Below, one piece after another: positions 9,248 through 18,558 of a DNA stretch of 64,000 nt. Where the stretch lies: NCBI GenBank assembly GCA_030837785.1, contig JAUQYA010000127.1, positions 1 to 64,000 on the forward strand. The letters run 5' to 3'. The stretch comes from Albidovulum sp. (GTDB lineage: Bacteria; Pseudomonadota; Alphaproteobacteria; Rhodobacterales; Rhodobacteraceae). Within the stretch, counting starts at the first letter, position 1, and each line of letters starts with the position of its first letter. Below the pieces are notes generated by a model. The model made no database searches. It was not told the DNA's origin and was given only the letters and a program-made list of their open reading frames with translations. A program made the translations under genes and the position numbers.

Positions 9248-9964
9248 TCAGCGGAAAAGCGCAAGCACCAGGGGCGCGATGAAGGCGGTGGCGACGGCGT
9301 TCAGCGCCATGCCGAGACCGGCGAAGGCGCCGGCGGTCGGATTGACCTGGAAGGCCCGCGCCGTGCCGAGCCCGTGGCTTGCCACGCCCACGGACAGGCC
9401 CCGCGCCCGCCAGTCGCGGATGCGAAGGGCGTTGAGCAGCGGCGTGGCCGCCACGGCCCCGGTGATGCCGGTGAGGATCACCAGCACCGCGGTGAGCGTC
9501 GGCGCCCCGCCGATGCTTTCGGAAATGCCGATGGCCACCGGCGCGGTTGCCGACTTCGGCGCGAGCGAGGCGAGTTCCGCGGGACCGACCCCGAAGGCGG
9601 CGGCGATGGCGACGGCAGACCCCGCCGCGGTGGCCGATCCTGCCATGAGCGCCGCGATCACCGGCACCGCCGCGCGCCTGAGCCGCCCGAGATTGTCGAA
9701 GAGCGGCAGCGCGAGCGACACCGTCGCCGGGCCGAGGAGGAAGTGGACGAACTGCGCCCCCTCGAAATAGGTGCCGTAGGGCGTGCGCGTGACCCAGAGG
9801 ATCGCCGCGAGGATCACGACGGCCACGAGGACGGTGTTCACCCAGGGCTTCTTCCCCGACCGGCGGTAGGCCGCATCGCCCGCCGCATAGGCCAGAAGCG
9901 TGAGCGCTAGCCACAGGAGCGGACCTTCGGACAGATAGCTCCAGAATGCGGAAAGCTCATTCAT
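9248..9964 (-). CDS. lrgB: LrgB family membrane protein
   Basis: This is a hydrophobic 238-aa protein with about six membrane segments and the LrgB/CidB signatures ATVSLALPLFDN, LAPKSATAPVAIGISE and ASHGLGTARAF. LrgB works with LrgA in a holin-like or metabolite (pyruvate/glycolate) export role in the inner membrane. Its start overlaps the end of lrgA by 8 bases, so the two are one translational unit. Confidence 0.92.
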   Translation of the reverse strand: MNELSAFWSYLSEGPLLWLALTLLAYAAGDAAYRRSGKKPWVNTVLVAVVILAAILWVTRTPYGTYFEGAQFVHFLLGPATVSLALPLFDNLGRLRRAAVPVIAALMAGSATAAGSAVAIAAAFGVGPAELASLAPKSATAPVAIGISESIGGAPTLTAVLVILTGITGAVAATPLLNALRIRDWRARGLSVGVASHGLGTARAFQVNPTAGAFAGLGMALNAVATAFIAPLVLALFR

Positions 9965-10310
9965 CGCCGGTTCCCGTCAGCCGCGCGACAAGAGCGAAGG
10001 TCACCGCGCCGGCGGCAATGGCAAGGACGGTCGAGGCGACGACGGCGAGCAGGAGCGACAGCGCCTGTGCGCCGAGGGTCGCGATGTGCCCGACGACGCC
10101 GACGCCGGCCGGCACGAAGAGAAGCGACAGGTTTGCCAGAATGCCCTCGGCGGTCGGGCGGACAACCTCGGCCAGACGCGGCGCGAAGACGATGAGGCCG
10201 AGCATGAGAAGCATCCCGATCACCGGGCCGGGCACGGGAAGGCTGAAAAGCCGCGCGCCGGCTTCCCCGGCAAGCTGGCACAGAAGGATCGCGATGAGGG
10301 CATGGATCAT
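9957..10310 (-). CDS. lrgA: CidA/LrgA family membrane protein
   Basis: This small hydrophobic protein (117 aa, four predicted membrane segments) has the LPVPGPVIGMLLM and LLFVPAGVGVVGH motifs of CidA/LrgA. It is the holin-like partner of LrgB. I placed the start at ATG 10310, preceded by GGAGCAG. The longer open frame beginning at 10364 would add a Pro/Ser-rich leader without family similarity. The 8-base overlap with lrgB supports co-translation. Confidence 0.9.
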   Translation of the reverse strand: MIHALIAILLCQLAGEAGARLFSLPVPGPVIGMLLMLGLIVFAPRLAEVVRPTAEGILANLSLLFVPAGVGVVGHIATLGAQALSLLLAVVASTVLAIAAGAVTFALVARLTGTGDE

Positions 10311-10460
10311 GGGCTGCTCCGGACTGGCTGCCGGAAGGCTAGGCCAAGTCCCGGCCGCCGCCAATCTCCCCCGTGCCGGCGGTCCCGCTCAACGGTCCCT
10401 TGCGCGCTCGGGGCCTTTGGTGCCGGCGATCTTCCGCCGCAAGATCGTCCGCGGCGCGGC

Positions 10461-10868
10461 TCATTCCCACCAGCGGTCGATCTCGGCGATTTCCTCGTCG
10501 GACCAGCCGAAGTGATGGGCTAGTTCGTGGATCATCACATGGGCGACGAGTTGGCCCAGCGTCACGTCGCCCCGTTCCGCCCATTCGTCGAGGATCGGGC
10601 GGCGGAAAAGCCAGATCGTGTCGGGCCGGTCCACCACGTCCATCACCGATTTCTCGGTCAGCGGAATGCCGTCGTAAAGGCCGGTGAGGTCGAACGGGTC
10701 GTCGACGTTCATGTCGTCGAGGATGTCCTCGGGCGGGAAATCCTCCACCCGGATCACGACGCCGCGGGCGGGCGTGGCAAAGCGTTCGGGCAGGTCGGCG
10801 ACCGTCGCCTGCGCCATCTGTTCGATTGTCTCGAGGTCGGGCGCCGCGCGCCCCAGCCAGTCGTTCAT
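10461..10868 (-). CDS. metallopeptidase family protein (minimal zincin)
   Basis: This compact 135-aa zincin has the zinc motif MIHELAHHFGWSDEEI (HExxH plus a downstream acidic residue) near its C-terminus, and a conserved IRVEDFPPEDILDD segment after the first third. Alphaproteobacteria commonly carry such small acidic proteases of unknown target. No signal peptide is present, so it should be cytoplasmic. It is divergent from gltX with an intergenic gap of about 80 bases. Confidence 0.85.
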   Translation of the reverse strand: MNDWLGRAAPDLETIEQMAQATVADLPERFATPARGVVIRVEDFPPEDILDDMNVDDPFDLTGLYDGIPLTEKSVMDVVDRPDTIWLFRRPILDEWAERGDVTLGQLVAHVMIHELAHHFGWSDEEIAEIDRWWE

Positions 10869-10949
10869 GTCGGTCTCCTCGGCCTAGCCCCTCATATGGA
10901 CAAAACGGGCGTCCTGTGAAAGAGGAAGGCGCCCGAGGGAGTTCCCGCC

Positions 10950-12272
10950 ATGACTGTTACCCGCTTCGCCCCTTCGCCTACCGGCTACATCCATGTGGGC
11001 AATCTGCGCACCGCGCTGATGAACTATCTCATCGCCCGCAAGACCGGTGGCACCTTCATCCTGCGCCTCGACGACACCGATCAGGAACGCTCGAAGCAGG
11101 AATACATCGACGGGCTCAAGGAGGATCTCGACTGGCTCGGCCTGCACTGGGACCGGCTTGAGCAGCAGTCGCTCCGGCTCGACCGCTACGCCGAGGTGGC
11201 GGCCGGGATGCGGAAGACCGGCGATCTCTACGAGGTGTTCGAGACGCCGGTCGAGCTTGACCTCAAGCGCAAGAAGCTTCTCAACATGGGGCGTCCGCCG
11301 GTCTATGACCGGGCGGGGCTGGCGTTGACGGCAGCGGAAAAGGACCGCCTTCGGGCGGAGCGCGAGGGCTACTGGCGCTTCCGGCTCGACCAGAAGCGGA
11401 CCGAGTGGGAGGACGGCATCCTCGGGCCGGTCTCGATCGACACCGCCTCGGTCTCGGACCCGGTGCTGATCCGCCATGACGGGCAGGTGCTTTACACCTT
11501 CGCCTCCTCGGTCGATGACGTGGACATGGGGATCACCCATATCGTGCGCGGCGCCGACCATGTGACCAACACCGCGACGCAGATCCAGATCATGCGGGCG
11601 ATCGGCGGCACGCCGCCTGCCTTCGCGCACCATTCGCTGCTGACGGGCCCGCAGGGCGAGGGGCTGTCGAAGCGGCTTGGCACGCTCTCCTTGCGCGACC
11701 TGCGTGCGCAGGGCGTGGCGAAGGAAGCGCTGCTGAGCCTGATGGCGCGGCTCGGCTCGTCGCAGCCGGTCGAGCTGAGGATGACGCTCGACGAGATCGC
11801 CGAGGGGTTCGACCTTTCGCAGTTCGGCGCCGCCCCGACCAAGTTCGACGCCGACGACCTCTGGCCGCTGACCCGGGCGCGCAACCAGGCGCTGCCGTTC
11901 CCCGCGGTCAGGGAGCGCATCCTCGCGCTCGGCGTGCCGGCGGAGCTGGCCGAACGGTTCTGGCGGGTGGCATCGGCCAACATCACCACGCTTGCCGACC
12001 TGGAGCACTGGTGGCACCTGGCGCGCGACGGGGTGGAGCCGGTGATCGCGCCCGAGGACAGCGCGTTCGTGGCGCAGGCGATCGCGCTTCTGCCGCCGCC
12101 GCCCTACACCGAGGCGACCTGGGGCGAGTGGACGGCGCGGGTGAAGGAGGCAACGGGGCGGAAGGGAAAGGCGCTCTTCATGCCCTTGCGGCTTGCCCTG
12201 ACCGGCGAGGCGGCGGGGCCCGACATGGCCGACCTCATGCCGCTGCTCCGGAAGGTCCGCGGCAAGGGCTAG
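10950..12272 (+). CDS. gltX: glutamate--tRNA ligase
   Basis: GltX charges tRNA-Glu (and often tRNA-Gln in alphaproteobacteria) with glutamate. The class I signature appears as PSPTGYIHVGNLR, and the KMSKS equivalent as GEGLSKRLG. The 440-aa length is at the short end and matches the compact GluRS form of Rhodobacterales, which usually have two gltX paralogues. Which paralogue this is cannot be settled from one window. The start ATG 10950 follows a GAGGGAG-type RBS. Confidence 0.93.
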   Translation: MTVTRFAPSPTGYIHVGNLRTALMNYLIARKTGGTFILRLDDTDQERSKQEYIDGLKEDLDWLGLHWDRLEQQSLRLDRYAEVAAGMRKTGDLYEVFETPVELDLKRKKLLNMGRPPVYDRAGLALTAAEKDRLRAEREGYWRFRLDQKRTEWEDGILGPVSIDTASVSDPVLIRHDGQVLYTFASSVDDVDMGITHIVRGADHVTNTATQIQIMRAIGGTPPAFAHHSLLTGPQGEGLSKRLGTLSLRDLRAQGVAKEALLSLMARLGSSQPVELRMTLDEIAEGFDLSQFGAAPTKFDADDLWPLTRARNQALPFPAVRERILALGVPAELAERFWRVASANITTLADLEHWWHLARDGVEPVIAPEDSAFVAQAIALLPPPPYTEATWGEWTARVKEATGRKGKALFMPLRLALTGEAAGPDMADLMPLLRKVRGKG

Positions 12273-12278
12273 GCAGCG

Positions 12279-12301
12279 CGGGGGCTGGTGTCGCGCCCCC
12301 G
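12279..12301. terminator. GC hairpin between convergent genes
   Basis: CGGGGGC and GCCCCCG form a 7-bp inverted repeat with a 9-base loop in the 45-base gap between gltX (+) and the gene ending at 12318 (-). No T-run follows. The position suggests a bidirectional terminator. Confidence 0.45.
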
Positions 12302-12317
12302 AACCGGCCGGATCGGA

Positions 12318-12884
12318 TCAGGCGCGCTGCCGGGGCAGGCCGAGGGTATCGGCATGCGCATCCGCCAGCGCGCGTTCGGCGGCGGTAAGCGGCTGGTGAC
12401 GGGGGTAGAGGGGCGCCCCGCGATCATCGAGGAGCACGGTCCAGCCGGCGGTGGTGGCGAAGAAGCGGGCGACGCCGGCCTCGCCGAATTCCCGCAGGAA
12501 GCCCTGCACGACCGTGTCGAGATAGCTGAGAAGGATCGGCCTTGGCCGCGGCGGAAGCGCATGGGCCGGGTCCACCGCGTAGATTTCGACCTCGGTCGCC
12601 CAGTCTGGGGAAGGGGCCAGGAGGCCGGGATCGAGCGGGTGGCGACGGTAGGCGGATTCGCGCAGATCGAGCGCCGCCCAGTCGCCATCCGGAACCGCCG
12701 CGACAAGGCCGTCGATCCCGCCCGTGGCAGGTTCCACCGAGAGAAAGGGCCAGGGGCGCAGGGTCGTGTGGCGCCAGACGCGGCGCCAGCCGGCCAGCCG
12801 GGCCGGCGCCGCCGGGGCATGGCCGTGCGTCGCCCGGTTGACGAGCGAGCCGTAGCCGAAGAAAGCCGGATGGCGCGGGGTCAT
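12318..12884 (-). CDS. gamma-glutamylcyclotransferase family protein
   Basis: The 188-aa product has the cyclotransferase-fold signature FFGYGSLVN near the N-terminus and a downstream acidic residue (DLRESAYRRH) in the place of the usual catalytic Glu. The fold cleaves gamma-glutamyl amines or peptides to release 5-oxoproline. It is interesting that a complete 5-oxoprolinase (pxpBCA) lies elsewhere in the window, but the two are 43 kb apart and need not be linked. The start is ATG 12884. Confidence 0.75.
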   Translation of the reverse strand: MTPRHPAFFGYGSLVNRATHGHAPAAPARLAGWRRVWRHTTLRPWPFLSVEPATGGIDGLVAAVPDGDWAALDLRESAYRRHPLDPGLLAPSPDWATEVEIYAVDPAHALPPRPRPILLSYLDTVVQGFLREFGEAGVARFFATTAGWTVLLDDRGAPLYPRHQPLTAAERALADAHADTLGLPRQRA

Positions 12885-13024
12885 GGCGCGACAAGATCAG
12901 GCCGCCGCGGGCCGTGCAAGAGGTTGCCGCCAGGCTGCCCCGGGTGTCGCCCGGGTGGGGCAAAGTGTCGTATTCCATTGCATACCCTCTTGCCGTCGAC
13001 TGGCGTTCCGGGCTAACCAGTCTC

Positions 13025-13197
13025 CGTCAGGATCGGGAGAATCCGGTTGGGCTCGCGCCCCGCCGGTGCCGAAGGAGCAACCGCCCCGGTAAACTCTCAG
13101 GCGCAAGGACCATCCTGGCGACGGAACTCTGGAGAGACCGCGGATGCAGTTCGCGGCGCCGAAGGGATAACGATCTCAGGCGGAAGGACAGAGGGGG
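13025..13197 (+). promoter_or_regulatory. tandem glycine riboswitch upstream of gcvT
   Basis: Two glycine aptamers lie head to tail. Aptamer 1 (13025-13120) has a P1 stem formed by CGTCAGGAT and ATCCTGGCG, with the signatures GCCGAAGGAGCAA and AAACTCTCAGGCGCAAGGA. Aptamer 2 (about 13123-13197) repeats the plan with GGAGAGACC, GCGCCGAAGGGATAA and TCTCAGGCGGAAGGAC. In bacteria this RNA binds glycine and switches on the glycine cleavage genes, and here it sits 78 bases before gcvT. Possible expression-platform hairpins follow at 13208-13223 (GGCGGA/TCCGCC) and near 13233. Confidence 0.93.
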
Positions 13198-13274
13198 CAT
13201 CGGGACGGGCGGAGGTATCCGCCTCATGCGATGCCGGGTCAGTGAACCGGCCTGAACGAGAGGGGAGGGCGGCA

Positions 13275-14399
13275 ATGGCCGACTTGGAACGGACGGTTCT
13301 TTACGACCTGCACCTGGCGCTCGGCGCCAAGATGGTGCCGTTCGCGGGCTACGAGATGCCCGTGCAATATCCGATGGGCGTGCTGAAGGAACACCTGCAT
13401 ACGCGCGCCGCTGCGGGGCTTTTCGACGTCAGCCACATGGGGCAGATCCTGCTCACGGCGAAGTCGGGCCGGCTGGAGGATGCCGCACTTGCGCTGGAGC
13501 GGCTGGTGCCCGTGGATGTGCTGGGCCTCAGGGAGGGCCACCAGCGCTACGCGATGTTCACCGACGACGCGGGCGGGATTCTCGACGACCTGATGGTCGC
13601 GAACCGCGGCGACCATCTGTTCCTCGTCGTCAACGCAGGTTGCAAGGCGGCCGACCTCGCGCATCTGAAGGCGGGGTTGCCGGATTGCGACGTGGGCATG
13701 GTCGAGGGCCGCGCGCTTCTGGCGCTGCAGGGGCCGGAGGCCGAGACGGCGCTGGCCCGGCTGGTGCCCGATGTCGCCGCGATGAAGTTCATGGAGGTGG
13801 CAATCCGCACCTGGGACACGGCGGAGCTGTGGATCTCGCGGTCGGGCTACACCGGCGAGGACGGGTTCGAGATTTCCGTACCCGATCGGTTCGCCCGGGC
13901 TTTCGCCGAGCGGCTCCTGGCGATGGAGGAGGTCGCGCCGATCGGCCTCGGCGCGCGCGACTCGCTCAGGCTCGAGGCGGGCATGTGCCTTTACGGCCAT
14001 GACATCGACACCACCACCACCCCGGTCGAGGCCAATCTTTCCTGGGCGATCCAGAAGGCGCGGCGCGCCGGCGGCGCGCGCGAGGGCGGCTTTCCCGGTG
14101 CGGCGCGCATCCTGGGAGAACTGGCCGATGGCCCGGTGCGGCTGCGCATGGGCCTGCGCCCCGAGGGCCGGGCGCCGATGCGTGAAGGAACCGAGATCTA
14201 TGCCGCGGCCGAAGGCGGCGCGCCCCTGGGCCAGGTGACCTCGGGCGGCTTCGGCCCCTCGATCGAGGCGCCGATGGCGATGGCCTATCTGCCCGCGTCG
14301 TTCAAGCCGGGCGACACCGTCTATGGCGACGTGCGGGGCAAGCGGATGCCCGCAGCGGTCGCGGCCCTTCCCTTCCAACCCACCAACTACAAGCGCTAA
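13275..14399 (+). CDS. gcvT: glycine cleavage system T protein (aminomethyltransferase)
   Basis: GcvT moves the aminomethyl carbon from lipoyl-GcvH to tetrahydrofolate, forming 5,10-methylene-THF and ammonia. The 374-aa product shows VPFAGYEMPVQYPMG, LFDVSHMGQI, the folate-site SGYTGEDGFEI and LRLEAGMCLYGHDID, all diagnostic. I chose ATG 13275, preceded by GGGGAGGG, and not the upstream ATG in the same open frame, which runs through the riboswitch. gcvH follows after 18 bases and gcvP after that, so the order is T-H-P under glycine control. Confidence 0.95.
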   Translation: MADLERTVLYDLHLALGAKMVPFAGYEMPVQYPMGVLKEHLHTRAAAGLFDVSHMGQILLTAKSGRLEDAALALERLVPVDVLGLREGHQRYAMFTDDAGGILDDLMVANRGDHLFLVVNAGCKAADLAHLKAGLPDCDVGMVEGRALLALQGPEAETALARLVPDVAAMKFMEVAIRTWDTAELWISRSGYTGEDGFEISVPDRFARAFAERLLAMEEVAPIGLGARDSLRLEAGMCLYGHDIDTTTTPVEANLSWAIQKARRAGGAREGGFPGAARILGELADGPVRLRMGLRPEGRAPMREGTEIYAAAEGGAPLGQVTSGGFGPSIEAPMAMAYLPASFKPGDTVYGDVRGKRMPAAVAALPFQPTNYKR

Positions 14400-14417
14400 C
14401 CAGCAGGAACCAGACCC

Positions 14418-14777
14418 ATGAAATACACCGAAGATCACGAATGGCTCCGCCCCGAGGGCGATCTGGTCGTCGTCGGGATCACCGCGCATGCGTCCGAACA
14501 GCTCGGCGATGTCGTCTTCGTCGAACTGCCCGAGACCGGGAAGTCCGTCTCCACCGGCGACGAGATCTGCGTCATCGAGAGCGTCAAGGCGGCCTCCGAC
14601 ATCCGCGCGCCGCTCGACGGCGAGATCGTCGATGTCAATCAGGACATCGTCGACAACCCCGGCCTCGTGAACGAGGACCCGACCGGAAAGGCGTGGTTCT
14701 TCAAGATGAAGCTCGCCGACCCCTCCAAGCTCGACGGGCTGATGGACGAGGCGGCCTACAAGGACCTCATCGGATAA
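14418..14777 (+). CDS. gcvH: glycine cleavage system H protein
   Basis: This 119-aa lipoyl carrier shuttles the methylamine group between GcvP, GcvT and lipoamide dehydrogenase. The lipoylated lysine is K57 in the motif ESVKAASDIRAP. The N-terminal MKYTEDHEWL and the VGITAHASEQLGD segment are standard. It lies 18 bases after gcvT and 13 bases before gcvP, in one transcript. Confidence 0.96.
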   Translation: MKYTEDHEWLRPEGDLVVVGITAHASEQLGDVVFVELPETGKSVSTGDEICVIESVKAASDIRAPLDGEIVDVNQDIVDNPGLVNEDPTGKAWFFKMKLADPSKLDGLMDEAAYKDLIG

Positions 14778-14790
14778 AAGGACCCGCACC

Positions 14791-17640
14791 ATGCCCTTCA
14801 CCCCCATCGACTACCGTCCCTACGATTTTGCCAACCGCCGCCACATCGGCCCGTCGCCGGCCGAGATGGAGGAGATGTTCCGGGTGCTCGGGGTGAAGGA
14901 CCTCGACGAACTCATCGACCAGACGGTGCCGAAGTCGTTCCGGCAGGAAAAGCCGCTCGATTTCGGCAAGCCGAAGTCGGAGCGCGAGCTGCTGTGGTTC
15001 ATGCGGCAGGTGGCGAAGAAGAACAGGATATTCTCCTCGATGATCGGCCAAGGCTTCTACGGCACGGTCACGCCGCCGGCGATCCAGCGCAACATCCTTG
15101 AAAATCCCGCCTGGTATACCGCCTACACGCCCTACCAGCCGGAGATCAGCCAGGGCCGGCTCGAGGCTCTTCTGAACTACCAGACGATGGTCTGCGACCT
15201 GACCGGGCTCGAGATCGCCAATGCCTCGCTTCTGGACGAGGCGACGGCGGCGGCCGAGGCGATGACGATGGCGCAGCGGGTGGCGAAGTCGAAGGCCACG
15301 GCCTTCTTCGTGGACGAAAGCTGCCACCCGCAGAACATCGAGGTGATGAAGGTCCGCGCCCGGCCGCTCGACATCGAGGTGATCGTCGGCGATCCGGCGA
15401 AGCTCGACGCGGGCACGGTCTTCGGCGCGATCTTCCAGTACCCGGGCACCTACGGCCACGTGACCGACTTCACGCCCCATATCGCGAAGCTGCACGCGGC
15501 GGGCGCCGTCGGCATCGTCGTCGCCGATCCGCTGGCGCTGACGCTCCTGAAGGAGCCGGGCGCGATGGGCGCGGACATTGCCGTGGGCTCGACCCAGCGC
15601 TTCGGCGTGCCGATGGGCTATGGCGGTCCTTCGGCGGCCTACATGGCCTGCAAGGACGCGCACAAGCGGCAGATGCCGGGGCGCATCGTCGGCGTCTCGA
15701 TCGACGCCCAGGGCGGCATGGCCTATCGCCTCAGCCTCCAGACCCGCGAGCAGCACATCCGGCGGGAAAAGGCCACCTCCAACGTCTGCACCGCGCAGGC
15801 GCTTCTCGCCAACATGGCGTCGTTCTACGCGGTCTTCCACGGGCCCGAGGGGCTCAGGGCGATCGCCCAGCGCATCCACCGCAAGGCGGTGCGGGTGGCG
15901 CGCGTGCTGGAAGGCGCGGGCTACAAGGTGCAGCCCAAGGCCTTCTTCGACACGATCACGGTCGAGGTCGGTGCGCTCCAGCCGGTGATCCTGAAGGCGG
16001 CGCGGCGCGAACGGATCAACCTGCGCAAGGTGGGCGAGACGAAGATCGGCATCGCGCTGGACGAAACCACCCGCAACGAGACGGTGGAACGGCTCTGGCG
16101 CGCCTTCGGGGTCGACCGCAAGGACAACGACTTCACCCCGGAATACCGCATCCCCGAGGCGCTTCTCAGGACCAGCGAGTATCTCACCCATCCGGTCTTC
16201 CACATGAACCGGGCCGAGACCGAGATGATGCGCTACATGCGGCGCCTTGCCGACCGCGACCTTGCGCTCGACCGGGCGATGATCCCGCTCGGCTCCTGCA
16301 CGATGAAGCTCAACGCCGCGGCCGAGATGATGCCGATCACCTGGCCGGAGTTCGCCAACCTTCATCCCTTCGCCCCTGCCGATCAGGCCGAGGGCTATGC
16401 CGAACTCTTCCGCGACCTTTCCGCCAAGCTCTGCACGATCACCGGCTATGACGCGATGAGCCTCCAGCCGAACTCCGGCGCGCAGGGCGAATACGCCGGG
16501 CTTCTCACGATCACGGCGTATCACCGGGCGCGCGGGCAGGAACACCGCGACGTCTGCCTCATCCCGGTGTCGGCACACGGCACCAACCCGGCCTCGGCGC
16601 AGATGGCGGGGATGAAGGTCGTGGTGGTGAAGTCGGCCGACAACGGCGACATCGACGTGGCGGATTTCCGCGCCAAGGCCGAGGCGGCGGGGGCGAACCT
16701 TGCCGCCTGCATGATCACCTATCCGTCAACCCACGGCGTCTTCGAGGAGACGGTGCGCGAGGTCTGCGCGATCACCCATGAGCACGGCGGGCAGGTCTAC
16801 ATCGACGGCGCCAACATGAACGCGATGGTCGGCCTCGTCCGGCCGGGCGATCTTGGCGGTGACGTGAGCCACCTCAACCTGCACAAGACCTTCGCCATCC
16901 CGCATGGCGGCGGCGGCCCGGGCATGGGGCCGATCGGGGTCAAGGCGCATCTGGCGCCGCACCTGCCGGGCCATCCGGTGACCGGCGGCCAGGAAGGCCC
17001 GGTGAGCGCGGCGCCCTGGGGTTCGGCGGGCGTGCTGCCGATTTCCTGGGCCTATGTCCTGATGATGGGCGGCGCCGGGCTGACGCAGGCGACCAAGGTG
17101 GCGATCCTGAACGCCAACTACATCGCCAAGCGGCTGGAGGGCGCTTATGAGGTGCTTTTCAAGGGGGCCGGAGGCCGGGTCGCGCACGAATGCATCCTCG
17201 ACACAAGGCCCTTCGCCGACAACGCCGGGATCACCGTGGACGACATCGCCAAGCGGCTGATCGACAACGGCTTCCATGCGCCGACGATGAGCTGGCCGGT
17301 GGCGGGCACGCTGATGGTGGAGCCGACCGAGTCGGAGACCAAGGCCGAGCTTGACCGCTTCGTGACCGCGATGCTGGCGATTCGCGAGGAGATCCGCGCG
17401 GTGGAGACGGGCGAGATCGACCGGGAGAACAACCCGCTGAAACACGCCCCCCACACCGTGAACGCGCTGATCGGCGAATGGGACCGGCCCTACAGCCGCG
17501 AACAGGGCTGCTTCCCGCCCGGATCGTTCCGGGTGGACAAGTACTGGCCGCCGGTGGGACGGGTGGACAACGTCTACGGCGACCGCCATCTCGTCTGCAT
17601 CTGCCCGCCGGTCGAAAGCTACGCCGAAGCGGCGGAGTGA
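14791..17640 (+). CDS. gcvP: glycine dehydrogenase (decarboxylating), P protein
   Basis: This 949-aa single-chain P protein fuses the two subunits found separately in some bacteria. It decarboxylates glycine with pyridoxal phosphate; the PLP lysine is K699 in HLNLHKTFAIPHGGGG. Other signatures are FANRRHIGPS at the N-terminus, PLGSCTMKLNA and QPNSGAQGEYAGL. It ends the gcvTHP operon. The last 81 bases of this gene recur at 18764-18844 with about 86% identity by eye, beside an mntR fragment. Confidence 0.96.
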   Translation: MPFTPIDYRPYDFANRRHIGPSPAEMEEMFRVLGVKDLDELIDQTVPKSFRQEKPLDFGKPKSERELLWFMRQVAKKNRIFSSMIGQGFYGTVTPPAIQRNILENPAWYTAYTPYQPEISQGRLEALLNYQTMVCDLTGLEIANASLLDEATAAAEAMTMAQRVAKSKATAFFVDESCHPQNIEVMKVRARPLDIEVIVGDPAKLDAGTVFGAIFQYPGTYGHVTDFTPHIAKLHAAGAVGIVVADPLALTLLKEPGAMGADIAVGSTQRFGVPMGYGGPSAAYMACKDAHKRQMPGRIVGVSIDAQGGMAYRLSLQTREQHIRREKATSNVCTAQALLANMASFYAVFHGPEGLRAIAQRIHRKAVRVARVLEGAGYKVQPKAFFDTITVEVGALQPVILKAARRERINLRKVGETKIGIALDETTRNETVERLWRAFGVDRKDNDFTPEYRIPEALLRTSEYLTHPVFHMNRAETEMMRYMRRLADRDLALDRAMIPLGSCTMKLNAAAEMMPITWPEFANLHPFAPADQAEGYAELFRDLSAKLCTITGYDAMSLQPNSGAQGEYAGLLTITAYHRARGQEHRDVCLIPVSAHGTNPASAQMAGMKVVVVKSADNGDIDVADFRAKAEAAGANLAACMITYPSTHGVFEETVREVCAITHEHGGQVYIDGANMNAMVGLVRPGDLGGDVSHLNLHKTFAIPHGGGGPGMGPIGVKAHLAPHLPGHPVTGGQEGPVSAAPWGSAGVLPISWAYVLMMGGAGLTQATKVAILNANYIAKRLEGAYEVLFKGAGGRVAHECILDTRPFADNAGITVDDIAKRLIDNGFHAPTMSWPVAGTLMVEPTESETKAELDRFVTAMLAIREEIRAVETGEIDRENNPLKHAPHTVNALIGEWDRPYSREQGCFPPGSFRVDKYWPPVGRVDNVYGDRHLVCICPPVESYAEAAE

Positions 17641-17654
17641 CGGCCCGGGCGGCC

Positions 17655-17677
17655 CCGGGGGGCGGTCCGCCCCCCGG
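17655..17677 (+). terminator. GC-rich inverted repeat after gcvP
   Basis: CCGGGGGGCGG and CCGCCCCCCGG form an almost gapless 11-bp palindrome 15 bases after the gcvP stop. It is followed by CCCCCTTGAGGGTATTT, a phrase resembling those often seen at gene ends in Rhodobacteraceae. It is a probable terminator of the gcv operon without a classical T-tract. Confidence 0.5.
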
Positions 17678-17781
17678 TCCCCCTTGAGGGTATTTCGGCA
17701 ACGGAGAGGCCGGGGAAGACGCCCGGCGAGGCCGACAGCAGGCGTGGCAGCGGGCGTGGCGGCGAAGGAAAGGTGCCCGGC

Positions 17782-18507
17782 GTGACGACGCTTCGCGAAT
17801 TGCGCGCGATCCTGAACTGGCATGTCGGCAGCGCGCGCTGGCTCTTCATTCACATTCCGAAGAACGCCGGCGTGTCGATCCGCAAGGCGCCGGAACTGGC
17901 CGGCCGCATCGTCTCGGCCGAGGCCTACTTCTATCGCAGCCGGACGCAGGTTCGTGCAGTGCGGGCGTTCATGGCGGGCGCGGGCGAACATCACGGCATT
18001 CAGCACGCGCGCTGGCGCGACCTGGACCCGAAGGTTACCGCGCGGCTGTCCTGCGTCGCCATCATCCGCAATCCCTGGGCGCGCACCGTGTCGCGCTGGC
18101 GCTTCGCGCGGCTGGTGGCCGAGCAGGGCAAGATCGACCCCGCCGAAGCGCCCGAGCGGTTCGAGGACTTCCTCGAACAGCGGCATGTCTACGGGCAGAA
18201 GCCCTATTTCTGGCACCGTGCCATCAAGGGCTGGTATCCGCAGGCGGACTATGTGACCGACGAGTCCGGTCAGGTCCGCGCCGATCTGTTGCGGTTCGAG
18301 CATCTGGACCACGATTCGACCCGCTGTTTCGGTCTCGACCACCCGCTGCGGAAACGCAACGCGACCGCCAAGAGGCCCTTCGACTATCGCGAGGTCTACG
18401 ATGCGCGCACCATCGGCATCGTGGCGGAGTGGTATGCGCGCGATATCGAGCTTTTCGGCTTCGACTTCGACACGCCGGCGCGGCGGCACACGCTTTACGA
18501 CGATTGA
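17782..18507 (+). CDS. sulfotransferase family protein
   Basis: The sequence carries both PAPS-contacting elements of carbohydrate-type sulfotransferases: FIHIPKNAGVSIR (5'-phosphosulfate loop) and AIIRNPWARTVSRWRF (3'-phosphate motif). Such enzymes transfer sulfate from PAPS to glycans or small molecules. The 241-aa product has no signal peptide or clear membrane segment. AAGGAAAGG at 17765-17773 is better spaced for GTG 17782 than for GTG 17773. No sulfation or glycan genes are adjacent, so the acceptor is unknown. The gene sits in a rearranged stretch: a duplicated gcvP tail lies downstream. Confidence 0.78.
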   Translation: MTTLRELRAILNWHVGSARWLFIHIPKNAGVSIRKAPELAGRIVSAEAYFYRSRTQVRAVRAFMAGAGEHHGIQHARWRDLDPKVTARLSCVAIIRNPWARTVSRWRFARLVAEQGKIDPAEAPERFEDFLEQRHVYGQKPYFWHRAIKGWYPQADYVTDESGQVRADLLRFEHLDHDSTRCFGLDHPLRKRNATAKRPFDYREVYDARTIGIVAEWYARDIELFGFDFDTPARRHTLYDD

Positions 18508-18558
18508 TCCGCCGGCCGGTGCCGGCCGTTTCGGGCGGCCGCCAGTGCGGCGGCCGGC

